A DNA stretch of 64,000 nucleotides, taken from the NCBI RefSeq assembly GCF_963678975.1, contig NC_089275.1, positions 18,860,220 through 18,924,219 on the forward strand, given 5' to 3'. Below are positions 47,811-59,200 of the stretch, in pieces. The translations under genes and the position numbers were made by a program. The DNA is from Dysidea avara. Taxonomy: Eukaryota > Porifera > Demospongiae > Dictyoceratida > Dysideidae. Every line of letters begins with the position of its first letter. Positions within the stretch are counted from its first letter, which is position 1. The notes beneath the pieces were generated by a model, which saw only the letters and a list, made by a program, of their open reading frames with translations, had not been told where the DNA came from and did not search any database.

Positions 47811-50800
47811 ATGGGGGGGATTCACCAGTCATAATAATGTTACAAAAACAGTACAAAGAAGAAGTATAAGGCAAAATTAGGAATTTTAAGTTTATTTAGG
47901 GATCATAGAAAAAAATGTAGGGAAACAAGGAAGGTCGCCTACACCTGCAGATCTACTAGTGAACATTTATTCCCTAATTCAGTCTATGATATAAAATTCC
48001 TAATTTCCCTTATACTTGTATATTACCATAATTTACTTTTTTTTCACTTTTTTTTGTATGCACAACTTGTACAAAAATTCCTTACGCAAAAAATTTTACA
48101 TAACATCAAATTACTCTAATAGAGCAGTCGTTCATGTAAAATATTTTTGCACAATTTTTTTTGCAAAAAAAATAAAGCAAATTATGGTATAATAGACTGT
48201 ATCGTACAGTACAGTAATACTGTGTAGTAGTAAGATATATGTACTACATGTATGATGGTTTATTAATGACTTGTTCTATAGCTGGTGCACATGCAGTACC
48301 CACTTCTTCACAACAACACACACTACACCTCATCATATCCTACTCAACAAGTTCAACCTCCACCTTCACTGCCGATAATGCCACACACTCAGTCATGACC
48401 TACCCTCCCTCTGACACACCGCCCTGCAGTAACCAGCTCCAGACATGTCATTGCATCTCCGTTTGATATTCCCTCTCTCAGCTATGTCACTACCACCATA
48501 CAGAGTGGATGGCCTGACTTGATCAATAGTAGTGACAGTAGAGGTGGTTCTGTTAACAGTGGTAGTGTAGGTTGTGTTGGTGGTAGAGCAATGATAAGGG
48601 AACCAGTGACTGCTTCACATCATCATCAACCACAGCCCACTGTGTTCCCATCCAATCCTGAACCATTTCTAGGTATAGTGTGAGCTTGTGATGTGTACAC
48701 TATGTATGTTATAATACACACTAGTGTATACAGGACACACTGTATGCTCTTTTGTAGTAAATGTATTGTGTGATGTACATTGTTTGAGTGCAACTTGATA
48801 AGGTACAGTGCTTGCACTTGGAGTAGTGGGGAGTTACCTTTACACTGAGTAATAGCTTTTACAAATCTTATTTAAACTGGGGTATATTGATCTCCTTTAG
48901 CATTATGTTTGTCTGTCTGACATGTGAGCAAGAGGTGTGGGTTTCAAACAACAACTAAAGTTTTCACTACACATGTGGTACAGCTTAAGCACAAATTGAT
49001 ACAGTTGCTACATTAAGTTACCCTTGAAGTCACCCTCAAGGCAACCTGATTGTTACGTGATCTTATCATCTATATCAAGTATTGACAGGTACACTAGTAC
49101 TGATACCTGCTCTGTGGTGCAGGACTTACCATACCGAGCGATGCTTGAAAGTGTAAAAAAGTTATGACAAAATGGTTACCAAACAAAAGAAAGGATGAAA
49201 GGAATTGATTAGAAAGCACCTCTAACAAGTTGTCTGTAAAGGAAGACATGAATAATTTGAATAGCCAGGTTGTTTACTTAGGTTCACCATGCGGTGGGCA
49301 CAAAGAATTTCAGCAGATTTTGTGCTATACTCTTGTATCCAATGCATTGTGGACAATGATTGATTACTGTTATAAGCTGCATTGAAAGTCCACGTGAATG
49401 TTGTTTGATGTAAGAATCATTTCAGCATGCAAAAGTGGGTGACATCAATGGACAGACAGACAGACAGCTTTAAGAGACTTATAGGACTGTTTATCACAGA
49501 GCTGGTCACAAGTATATTATTTAACCTAATTGTACTGTAGATTATCACACTGGTATGAGGTATACAGCTCCAGTGACCAGTAGAACTACTGCTGGTGCTA
49601 CTCATCAAGTTGATGGTGAACACAACAAGGGAGAATACAACCTGTGGAGTGATAACAGTTCATTTGGTATGTGTCTGGGTTGGTATACTTTTGTCTGTAA
49701 CTCTACAAGTGTAGAGGTGAAAATCTACAGTTTGATCGTACGTATATTTAAATCAGTGTTTGAAAAAGTAATTTGAATGTTTGCTTAATAAATTATTTAT
49801 GTTATAGTGATTAATTGGGGAGGCAGAATAAGCCACTGTCATACCAAGTGCACTAATAGTATTTCTATATTTCACAGGTACTGATTTCAACTTATTTTCA
49901 TCATATGCTACTGAGTATCACCAGACCATCATCAAGGAAAGTTGTACCATCAAGAGACAAACAGCTACAAGATAACTGAAATGTTGACTCACAGAATTTT
50001 ATGTTTATATGCAATTGACTGTATATTATGTACAGATGTATTTTGTGACTGAGAACAGTTTCTATACAAAACTAAAAAAATCTGGTTTGTTTTGTGTGCA
50101 TGGGAGTGTACGAAATTTAGTTGTGTGTGTGCGTGTGTGTTGAGTTACATGGTGAATGACCAAGCTTTGATAGAACCAGAGCATCATTGAGCATGCTGCA
50201 TGAAGTTGGCTTGTTTTGAATGTGAGTTGTGAGCGTATTTTCATACCGTGTGTATGTGTGCGAGTTTCTAATATAGTGAGATTTTAAATTTCTTTTCTCT
50301 TTGAGTAGGAGATGCAAGGTACGAAATCTTCGAAGAGCTCATGGCTGGATTTGTGTAGCAATGGTGACTGTAACATTCCTCCATCTGGCCTGGAGTTCCA
50401 CAACACACAACTACTACCAGACAATGCTTCACAACAATCTGCTACTGTCAATCCGGAACCAAATCCTCAAACTAAATTCCCTCAACAACTTCAGGGGAGA
50501 GAAACTGCGGAACAATCAGTTGTTGGTAAACCAAAACAGAACAATATAGCAAAGTTTACTAGTGGTAGTTGTGTTTCTCAGAGTAACCCACTGACTACAA
50601 GTGTTCAAGACACCAGTAGACATGTTGGTGCTAGTAAGAGTCATAACAAACCCAACCAAGGTGTCACCACTATAATGAACTATTCATCACATCATTACAC
50701 TGGTCCACACTACAGTAGACTACAAGCAGCAGCATCATCATCATCAGGTAGTTATCAGAGAAACAGTAGACACTCTAATTATCATCAACATCATCGCAAT

Positions 50801-51298
50801 ACATAGATCTTCTGGCATATCTGTCAACTTCACATACATTTTTATTATTTTTCAATGAAAATAATAACTGTAGAAATAATGCCTAAAAATACAAAATCCC
50901 TCTGGAGCATTGGTAATATCAACCTGTATAACTTGTTTGTGAAAGAGCAAGGTAGCTATGCCACTAGGGCTGGGCGGTATTGGAGTTTCGCTTCACGATA
51001 TATCGTGCAGAAATATATCACGATATTACTATTTATCGCGGTTATTAAAGATGACTGCTATATTAGAGTAGCTGACTGCTTTATTAGGGTATCTCGATCC
51101 TAGCTGACTGTTCTATTAGGAGAAGAACCATCAGTATTATTGATGACACAAACAATTACAATCAAATGTCCTCGGACACATGCTACCACAAAAATAGGGC
51201 ATAAAAAGCCCCACAGGTGGGCATGGCAAGGAGTACAATTAACAAAAAACAAAACACACACACAATTAATAATGAAAAATGTCTTGCCAACATAATGT

Positions 51299-51858
51299 TC
51301 AAAAGTCCACGCACCATTCTTGGCAGCTCTTCGCCATAAATATTCTCCTAGAAGAGGATATTGAAATTGCCGCTGCTAAATCAAAGATTCTCTTACATTG
51401 AGATTTTAACATAGTGAAATTATTTTGAATGAAGTTCACACAGTTCCGAAAAGAAGATAATGAACTTGGCAGATAGTGACCCAATACACTCATCTCAATT
51501 GTGTCATAAAAGTTAACAATGCCAAGGCGATCTAGCTCAGACAAAAGTAGTTGATATTCTTCCTTTTTAAGTTTACGGTGTCTTGCAAGTTCAAGGTGAC
51601 GGACAGAGTCCAGGGGACAAGTAAGCTCCAATAAGGCTACTGAATTACTTTCTTTATTGTGAATCACAATATCAGGGCGATACGGCGTAATGAGAAGAGC
51701 GGGAGGTATTGTTGCCTGAGGGGAATCACTTGTTCGCCTTCCAGGTAGGTCAGCATAAACGATGCACTGATCAGTCAAAACTTTAGAAAGCTCAGTGAAC
51801 AAACAGTCCAGAACTTGGTTATGCCTATATGTATAGCGACCCTGTGTCAATGCACTGG
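51299..51858 (-). CDS. LINE restriction-like endonuclease (RLE)
   Basis: Frame begins after the nested MITE (ALTQGRYTYRHNQVLD) and shows the PD-(D/E)XK-type core: RPDIVIHNKESNSVALLELT, followed by a conserved Lys region (KLKKEEYQLLLSELDRLG). It ends with a stop near 51299. This nuclease nicks the target DNA in R2/NeSL-type LINEs. It is the last domain, so the fragment retains its 3' coding end. Confidence 0.85.
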
Positions 51859-51861
51859 GGC

Positions 51862-52589
51862 CAGCGTTGAAACCGGGTCGGGTCATCCGGGTCAACCGGG
51901 TCACATTTTCTCCGGGTCATCCGGGTCTGACCCGGTTTACAAATTATCCGGGTCTGACCCGGATTGGATCACGTGAGAAACGAAATTGATCGTTTGACGA
52001 CGTGGAACCTATAAACGCTAGTCGCGTAGCTCTTTCGTGAGTCACGCCCACTTATCGCGTTACAAACATACGCTCAGCCACGCCCATTTATTAAGTGCAG
52101 TCTGTAGCATGAAACTGTGTCCGTTTCTGTCTGCAAGCTTACGTGAAGCCACGCCCACTAATCGATTAATGTATGAGTTGTATATAGTCTAGGTCTAGTC
52201 TTGCAGCAGGATAAGTACTTTTGTGAGCCACACCCATTTTAATATATTGGGAAATTGCAATACTAAGTATGTACGAAGCCACACCCAATTGCTGTCTGTA
52301 AACTCACAGAAGCTATATACGTGGAAACAAACCCACTGACTGATTTTAAATTATAAACTTACCGGCTTAGTTATCACATAACTACTCGTTTACTCAACAC
52401 GAATCGAACGCTCGAAACGTAGTCTCGCTTGCTTGAGAGTACCCGAAACATAGCTCTTATCGCGCGCCTCGGCTTAATTTAATCCGGGTCAATCCGGGTC
52501 ACATCCGGGTCAAATCCGGGTCTGACCCGGATTGCTATCCGGGTCAGTGGGTCATCCGGGTCAGCAGTAGTGACCCGGTTTCAACGCTG
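51862..52589. mobile_element. hAT-type MITE nested in the LINE, TSD ACTGGGGC
   Basis: Perfect ends CAGCGTTGAAACC and GGTTTCAACGCTG, with the 8-bp duplication ACTGGGGC at 51854-51861 and 52590-52597. Both ends carry tandem CCGGGTC repeats. The CG-containing interior (CACGCCCA repeats, 52040-52280) has no gene. Confidence 0.93.
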
Positions 52590-52597
52590 ACTGGGGC

Positions 52598-52982
52598 AGC
52601 CGCCCAAAATATGCGCAGTGGTTGGTTGAGTACCGCCGCACAGTATGCACTTTGCGCTGCATTGGATGTTCCATCGTTGCAGATTGACCGGTGTGGGGAG
52701 AGTGTCGGAGGCAGCCCGAAGAATAAAGGAAAGCTGGCCTGGATTGCATCCCAGTAACAATCTGTTCCAGGTACCACAACAAGATTCAAGAGACACTGAG
52801 TCCTTCAGCTTACATTGGACAGATAGTGTGTCTAGGTGTTTATCATAGCGTGAGCGCTCATCAGCAGCAGCCAGCTTCTTAGACTGCAAGTAAAGGTGAC
52901 GAGCCATTGGGATGGATGACAGCTGAGAGCGGGCTTTAGGCCACACCAAGTCAAACCTTAGTTTCTGGTCACCCGCCCGCAT
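52598..52982 (-). CDS. LINE CCHC zinc-knuckle region
   Basis: Continues the RT frame after the 999-bp insert: the RT side ends WMRAG and this side opens MRAGDQKLRFDL. The Cys-Cys-His-Cys knuckle is CILCGGTQPTTAHILGGC, the spacing typical of R2-group LINEs between RT and endonuclease. The frame is then cut by the hAT MITE at 51862-52589. Confidence 0.85.
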
Positions 52983-53981
52983 GGTAAACCTGGAACCCTA
53001 GTTTATGAGGACTATTATTAATATTACAGGTGCTTAAGTGCATGTGACCCAGCAAGACACTTATTTTTTACTGCAAAAGATCGAGATACTCTAATAAAGC
53101 AGTCAGGGATTCCAATAGAGCAGTCACACTACTCTTAACTCTAATATTAGGTATATATGCCACACTAATAAAATGTTTCTAACTATAGCTAGTTTTGTCC
53201 TTGATTATATAGCTGTTCAGATTATAACTGTTACTAATGCTTCTGTAACCAAAGTAATTTCAGTAGCATTAACTACTAGTCCATGCAGATGGGCCATAGC
53301 TTTAACTTTATAATTCAAATGTAGTCCTCTAATGATTAGTCTATAGTAACTTCAAATTCCTTATCACTGAACACTACAGGGGTATGGAAAGCCGGCAACA
53401 TTCGGTGAGCTTAAACTTAAACTTTTCCATAACTATAAAATTAGATTGGCAAGTAGAAACCCTTATAGTTTAAACATTCCCAGATGATCACTAAAAAACA
53501 CTAGTCTGGAGCACTCAATGACTCAAAACTTTGACAGTTACTTTTCTCAAGGTTACTGAATAGAAGGCTGGAAACACATAGCTAGTGGGCTAAGACTTCA
53601 CATTTGAATGAAGAATTTCTGATGTGAAAATAGAAGTTAAATTTCATTTTGGATCATGATCATTTGAACAACTTAGCTATAAGTCATAGTAATACTTTCA
53701 TTTCACTTGGAAAGCATAAGTAGCTACATGAGCAAAACATTTCCTATAGTATATTCTAAATAAATAAATAAATATACTTAAATGCTATACATCAGTGTAT
53801 AGCTAGCCATGATCCATCAACAACTTTCCTAGTGCATGTTTTGCCGAAACACAACTACTTATGTTGTGGTTAAGTTTGACTAAAAACAAAATCAACATGA
53901 ATTTGCTAAATTGAGCAAATAATAATACCATACAGTATATTGTCACAGTAGAGTCTATAGTCCTGAAGTCCTGATCATCCG
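52983..53981. mobile_element. 999-bp insert in the LINE, 11-bp direct repeats
   Basis: CCCGCCCGCAT flanks it (52972-52982, 53982-53992), and its removal restores the LINE frame. No inverted ends and no protein are seen. It contains CTCTATTAGAG-type motifs at 53077-53135. The long duplication without inverted ends suggests a retroposed non-coding element. Confidence 0.8.
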
Positions 53982-55354
53982 CCCGCCCGCATCCATTTGT
54001 AGGCTTGGGAGTGACCAGAAACTAAGGTATGACTTGGAGTGGCCTTAGATAGGATGGAGTAGTCCGAGCTTTGTGTCTGCAAATACTCATCTCCCAAATG
54101 TAATTGCAGACCCAATTCCTGAATTTGATCATCAGAAGATGCACTAATGCAGGACAAAAGGCTCAATTTTGCCTGTTTAGAAACCTGAGAGATGCTTGGA
54201 CAGCACACCCCTGGATAATATAACACAGCGCGGGTGGCACGTCTTGGGAGGTTTAGCCATTTCTTGAGGTGCCGAGTGGCAATGTTTTCCATTTTAGTAA
54301 TGGCACCAGTAGTGACAGAGTCTACAGAGAGGTGGAAACGTAGCAGGGAGACAATGTAGTTACGATAAAGCCACAACTTGTACTCTCCTCGAATAGGTAA
54401 TAAATTGGTAGTGGACAAGAGACGAGATAGCACATCACACATTTTCTTACTAGCAGCCTTCTTGGTGGCACTTAAGGACACTTCAAGGGACTTCCCCAGA
54501 AACATGGTGCCGCCCCCAGTTATTAATCTTGTACTGCCCCCAGATAACTGAATTCCCTGTTGCATGTGATGACGGCCATCAAACAAATGTGACACACACT
54601 TGACTGGTTTGAAAGAGAGATCTAAATCCTTGGCTCTCTGATCTATTGTTTGTAGCACCCTTGTGTGAGTCTCCAAACAGTCAGAGATAAGTGTAGCATC
54701 ATCGGCATAAGCCTTGATTGAGTACTCCAAGGAGCGGTAGTGCTTCAGAGAAGGCTTCCATTTAGACTTGAGAGTAGAAGGGGTGGAGGCCAAAGGAACA
54801 AATTTCTTAGCTCTCTGTGAACAAGGCAACCATTCAACAGATACAAAATCGACTATTTCTGCAACAGTGACTTCTAAGGAATCGTCATATATAATCCTAC
54901 AAGAGCAGTCACCAAAATACTCATCAACTCTCGCCCGATACCATCCTGGGGGCTCCTCACCCTCCTCCGTCCACTTTACGTAAATACTCGAATCCAAAGG
55001 GGGGAGTTCTTCTGAGCCCTGTAGAGGTAATTCAATGGAGTAACCATGGCCCTGGTTCAAGTCAGCAGCCAACTTCAATAAAGGATTAAATGCTAATAGA
55101 AAGATAATTGGGGACAAGGTGTCCCCTTGAAATACCCCTCGACAAAAGGGAATTGGAGGAGTCTCCCAGGTTTGGTTAGCAATGGAAACAAATAACTGGG
55201 AATAAAATGATTGGACATAATCCTGAATTCTTGATGGCACTTTAACTGCTCGTAACATGTCAAATACCAACTGATGAGGAACAGAGCCAAATGCATTCTT
55301 CAAATCGAGAAAAGTGACCATCAAGGGTTTCTTAGCAGAGGTGGCATCCTGCAA
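53982..55354 (-). CDS. LINE reverse transcriptase with Tudor-like insert
   Basis: Open frame of about 459 codons. Motif A is VTFLDLKNAFGSV (residues 13-25), motif B is GVFQGDTLSPIIFLLAFN (73-90) and motif C is AYADDATL (215-222); thumb and connection follow to residue 459. Between B and C lies an insert of about 85 residues (121-205, bases 54740-54994) reading SIYVKWTEEGEEPPGWYRAR, then a DEYFGDCSCRIIYDDS segment and VEWLPCSQRAKK. Its W-x-R-A-x-V-x-x-Y and I-x-Y-D-D pattern looks like a Tudor/Agenet-type barrel. The catalytic YADD is intact. The frame continues at 52982 beyond a 999-bp insertion. The protein would reverse-transcribe the LINE RNA at a nicked target. Confidence 0.85.
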
Positions 55355-55800
55355 AATAGCTGATAAAGTGTAAACATGTTCAAAAACGCCAGGTAAACCT
55401 GTGATGAAACCTTTTTGGACACTTGTATCAATTACGTTGTTCTCTATAAGGTATTCTTCAAGACGAAAACTAATGATCTTATGAAAGACCTTGCCAATTA
55501 CAGAGGTAAGGGCAATAGGGCGAAAATTGGTTGGATCGCCTGGGTCTGAGTATCTCGATCTTTGTAAAAAAATTGACTAGCTAGTACTAGGTCCTTGTTT
55601 GCAGTAGTATCACGTGATTATTTGAGGTGCATTATAACAACCTTAAGGGCTTAATAAGCTGTCACAAACACTAAAAATCGTAATAATATCGATATCGTGA
55701 TATTATCGTTTCACCGAAATCTACGCGATACAGATATCGTTTCATTGCAATACCGCGGTATTACTATAATACCGAGAAACCGCCCAGCCCTATATGCCAC

Positions 55801-57160
55801 TATAAGATTTTTATTAATGAAACATATTCACTGATTTTTCATGTGAACACTCAAAACCTGAGTAGATATAAGTGTGTTTATGTGAACAGACAACAAAACA
55901 TCTTTGATTCCCCTTCTTAATATTTGGTGTTATTTCCTGTTGTTATAATACAAAGTGCAGCCCCACCATAGTTGCTTTTTTGTGCATGTCGGAAAGTGCA
56001 TGATCATTGACATCATTGTCCATGTGAACCATATTATTTTACTGAATGTAGTACAACCTTCCTAAGTTATTTACTCACCTGTGCATGCATTTATTCTATG
56101 TACATTCCACAATGTTCATTATGCTTCCATTCCTTGCTCTGCTCTTTAGTATTTCGCAATTTACTCGATTATCCTAGCAACAAATTGACTGCTCAATTAG
56201 AGTATTTTGTCAATAAGTGTATGCTTTATTAGAGTAGTTGAGCAAAGCTCTTCGATTTTATGTACTATTCTATTATGTGTACACCCTTTTCCCCAATTAG
56301 TTGGAATAATTGAGGTTCCACATTGTGGTCATAGCTACATACATGTTTGCAGTGTCTCAAAGCACACTATAACAAAATCCATAATCTGAGTTCACAGTAC
56401 TGTAAAATGAAAACTTCGATTCCATCTAACAGATTTTTAACCTTAGTCTCACTGCAGACTTCACTATTTTCAATGTCCAGACATTCACTAGCTATGCTGA
56501 CTCAACACTAACTTAATTATCATCAGAGCTTCTATTATATTGTCTTCTAATCGAGCTTCCAATAATCATAATCATCACATCACATTGTATTCAAAATCAG
56601 ACAATGACTTACGTTAACGTTATACCAAATACAATGGCTGATCATGAAGCTCAGTTACTGTAAACTACTTTGCCATGCCTTGGCACTAGTTGACACACAT
56701 GATTGCATGTGTCCTATAAAACTCAAACCCACAATGAAAAGCACTCATTCCGTTGAGTGTAAACTTGTATATAAGACTGTAGTGCATTTTTCTACTTGTT
56801 GTCAGAAATCATTTCACCATCCAAAACGGGTTAGCCCTTTACTTTGTGACTGTTATAGACTTATGGTGGCAGAAATTTGCCCATTATGCTTTTCATCCCC
56901 TAATAGGCCAAAAATTATGCAAGCAGTGATAATCGACGCAAGCCTAAAACATACACCCTGTGTACATATAGCCAGAGATTATAGATACTGTACATGTTAT
57001 CATGCTCCACATTAAAATTAAACCCTTTAATCCTCATTTGATATTAAAGCAAAATACAAAACTATAGAAAAGTACATCACACGGTAATACTATTACAGGT
57101 TTGTGTGTAGAAGTTGTACATATACAAAACAATACTTACAATTGGGTCATAACTGATAAT
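55801..57160. other. Noncoding DNA between CNOT4 copy B and the second NHL exon
   Basis: Collinear with 1513-1760, 4921-5660, 6594-6667 and 7101-7277 of the left unit. It is the uninterrupted version, useful as the empty-site reference. No gene is seen. Confidence 0.7.
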
Positions 57161-57164
57161 AATG

Positions 57165-58008
57165 TCAAGTGGTAATAACTTGAAGACGATGATTGTCCTC
57201 CTCTGTAACAAAGATAGTACCAACACTGTTGACTGCTATACCAAGGATGTTATTGAATTGTCCTCTTTGACTTCCATATGATCCAAACTTAATAATCATC
57301 TGGTGGGTGGGGCTGAACACTGTGAGGGTGTTACCAGGATCAGTTATTATATAATCATCAGGAGTAAGACAAAAGGCTAATGGATTGTTACAATTGATCT
57401 TCTTAATAAAGTGACCATCTTCATTAAACACAATTATTCCTCCACTACTATCATAGTCAGTCACATACACTTGGTCACTGCTGTCCAGGGCAATATAACA
57501 TGGATCCTGAAACTGTCCTGGATTAAATCCTTCAGAGCCAAATTTGAATAAAAATTTATTGTTGTTATCAAAAAGCTGAATTCTATAGTTACTACGGTCC
57601 ACCACATATAGTAAACCTTTACTATTAAATGTTAGTCCTTGAGGATTAGTGAATTGGCCATCTCCACTGCCACAGGAGCCAAACTTTGATAGGTAGTCTC
57701 CTTGTAGAGTAAACTTCTTCACCACATGATCATCATACTCACTAACTGCTATTACATTGTGACCTACAGCTACACCTACAGGATTGTTCAGTTTACTATC
57801 TCCACTTCCTTGACCAAATGATCTGATCAACTTCATATCTTTATTTAGTATCACTACATCTTTATTGGTATAGTCTACCATAACAACATCATCATTAGTG
57901 GTGGTGGTAATATCATAAGGACACTGAAACTTTTTTCCTCCATATTGTGTGATCAGTTGACAATTTTGTACTTCAATTTTAGTGTAGTCTCTCAATGTTG
58001 TTGTCACT
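57165..58008 (-). CDS. Second TRIM-NHL gene, NHL exon only in window
   Basis: 844-nt exon starting after a CTTAG acceptor, the same length and phase as 17709-18552, and encoding 281 residues of six-bladed NHL propeller with an intact frame to the same stop. About 32 residues differ from the left copy, mostly in blade loops, for example DRSNYRIQL against DCNNERIQV, DYDSSGGI against DWSSSGGI, and DPGNTL against NDDDTL. Exon 1 should lie about 1.3 kb beyond the window end if the duplication continues. Whether this copy has an intact RING exon cannot be seen. Confidence 0.85.
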
Positions 58009-59128
58009 CTAAGACAATACACAATAATTTAGTGAATGTTAAGGCTACCTCAATGTTATTTTACAATTGAAAGATAATCAAATTCTATTTCATAGTTCAC
58101 CAAAATACAAATCACTTTGTGAGGGATAAACTCTTATCAGCAGTTCATACTTTCTACACAAGCAACAAAATTCTAACAATACATTTATCATTTAACTGAA
58201 TAGAACAGTCACTGAATATTATTTACTCTAATAAAGCAGTCATATTGAAACAAAACTCTAATACAACAACCAACCAGTGTGTCTGTCTCCTTAGCACTAT
58301 TACAGTATACAGTATTTCACAGGTGTTGTTTCAAACACTTTCTGTATCTACAGTACAGTCCACTTACACCTTCACATTTTCTGTGCATCTGACATGCAAC
58401 CACATATGTAGCAAGTGCCACACAGCCATGTTGTGTTTGCCACACAGTAGTTTTGTATATCTTAGCGGCACCATATGGCACTCAGTTGTAATGTTGAGGC
58501 ATTGATGTAGCTACAGGTTGCTGGCAAGTATCTAGTCAGTTATTGGTATGGCCTAATAGTTACTGTACATAGCTACAGTAGTTACCCATTGTATGTGAAC
58601 TATGACCTTTAACATGAGCAAACCTCAACCTCAGTAGCTTAGTGGTAGGATACAGTACTAATGTAGTACAATAGTATAAACAATTGAGAGCTACATTGGC
58701 CAAGACATTGCATCAGCTGCTTCCTGTCCTGTTGTAGACTATAGTACCAGCTTACCACAATTAAAAAAAAAATTGTAATAATAACTTAACTGTGCACGAG
58801 TAGCTAACATTGTTGTTCACTAGAGTAATGTATCACAAACTTAACAGAAAAATGTGTGGTGGTACACAAATTTCCATGTGTGGTGTGTGTGAGGTAATAA
58901 GATAAGTGGACCGTACTGCAACATATAGGCAGCGGAAAAGGGGGGCTAGGGGGTTGAAGCCTCCCTCAGTCTGTTGAGGGGGTTTAGCCCTCCTCAGAAT
59001 GATATCTCGCTGAAATGATCCCTCTTGCAGTGGGGCTGAAACCATGTAAAAGATCATTATACTCTAATAAAATGCTCAAATATCCTAATAGAACAGGTGC
59101 TTCATAAAACCGTGTTCCTAATAGATAC

Positions 59129-59200
59129 TTACAGCGGGACTCAAACCATTGATCTCTTACTTTGACAGCTGGCATCTTACCACTGTGCCAAGTGTTTCCA
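59129..59200 (-). repeat. tRNA-derived SINE-like core (right copy)
   Basis: Same A-box and B-box layout as 22566-22632, with a few extra bases between the boxes. Confidence 0.45.

Larger units (their letters stand above)
32688..50806 (+). pseudogene. CNOT4: CNOT4-like gene copy B, 5'-truncated and disrupted
   Basis: Exons recognised: 32688-32756, 32897-32997, 33388-33451, 33605-33676, 35159-35258, 35373-35400, 35464-35528, 36204-36241 plus 36604-37328, 37525-37561, 42884-42940, 42990-43115, 45834-46000, 46961-47027, 48282-48672, 49541-49666, 49878-49936 and 50309-50806. The RRM (FGKFGRIYRVVINNST, then YRSEDASKAIQAVNDAYIDG) and C3H zinc finger (TTKYCSHFLAGLTCPKSDC, then LFLHELGEEEASFTKEDM) are diagnostic for CNOT4, the CCR4-NOT E3 ligase. 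The N-terminal RING exons are absent upstream. TAG codons interrupt the RRM exon (32706) and the zinc-finger exon end (33674). Frame changes occur near 36970, 37290, 42990 and 48400, and a hAT MITE sits in an exon. Many exon joints keep phase, so decay is recent. Residual sequencing indels could explain some frame changes but not the missing RING or the MITE. Confidence 0.8.
51130..55548 (-). mobile_element. R2-group (RLE-type) LINE, 5'-truncated, with nested inserts
   Basis: Minus strand, order reverse transcriptase, CCHC knuckle, restriction-like endonuclease, as in R2/NeSL-type LINEs. The fragment starts within the RT (NFRPIALTSVIGKVFHKII near 55530) and ends in an AT-rich tail at 51130 (GGTTCTTCTC). 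The boundaries are read against the sister MITE at 60920. A hAT MITE (51862-52589) and a 999-bp insert (52983-53981) break the coding region. No clear target duplication is visible. A short tail of the same family lies at 10071-10240. Confidence 0.9.
50965..55792. mobile_element. hAT-type MITE, TSD TATGCCAC, split by a LINE
   Basis: Ends TAGGGCTGGGCGGTATTGG and CCGCCCAGCCCTA. The target duplication TATGCCAC is at 50957-50964 and 55793-55800, and the left unit holds the empty site near 1513. Without the 4.4 kb LINE it is about 409 bp and nearly identical to 60920-61318. It carries three tandem CTCTATTAGAG-type motifs, and the LINE lies inside the last one. Confidence 0.92.
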
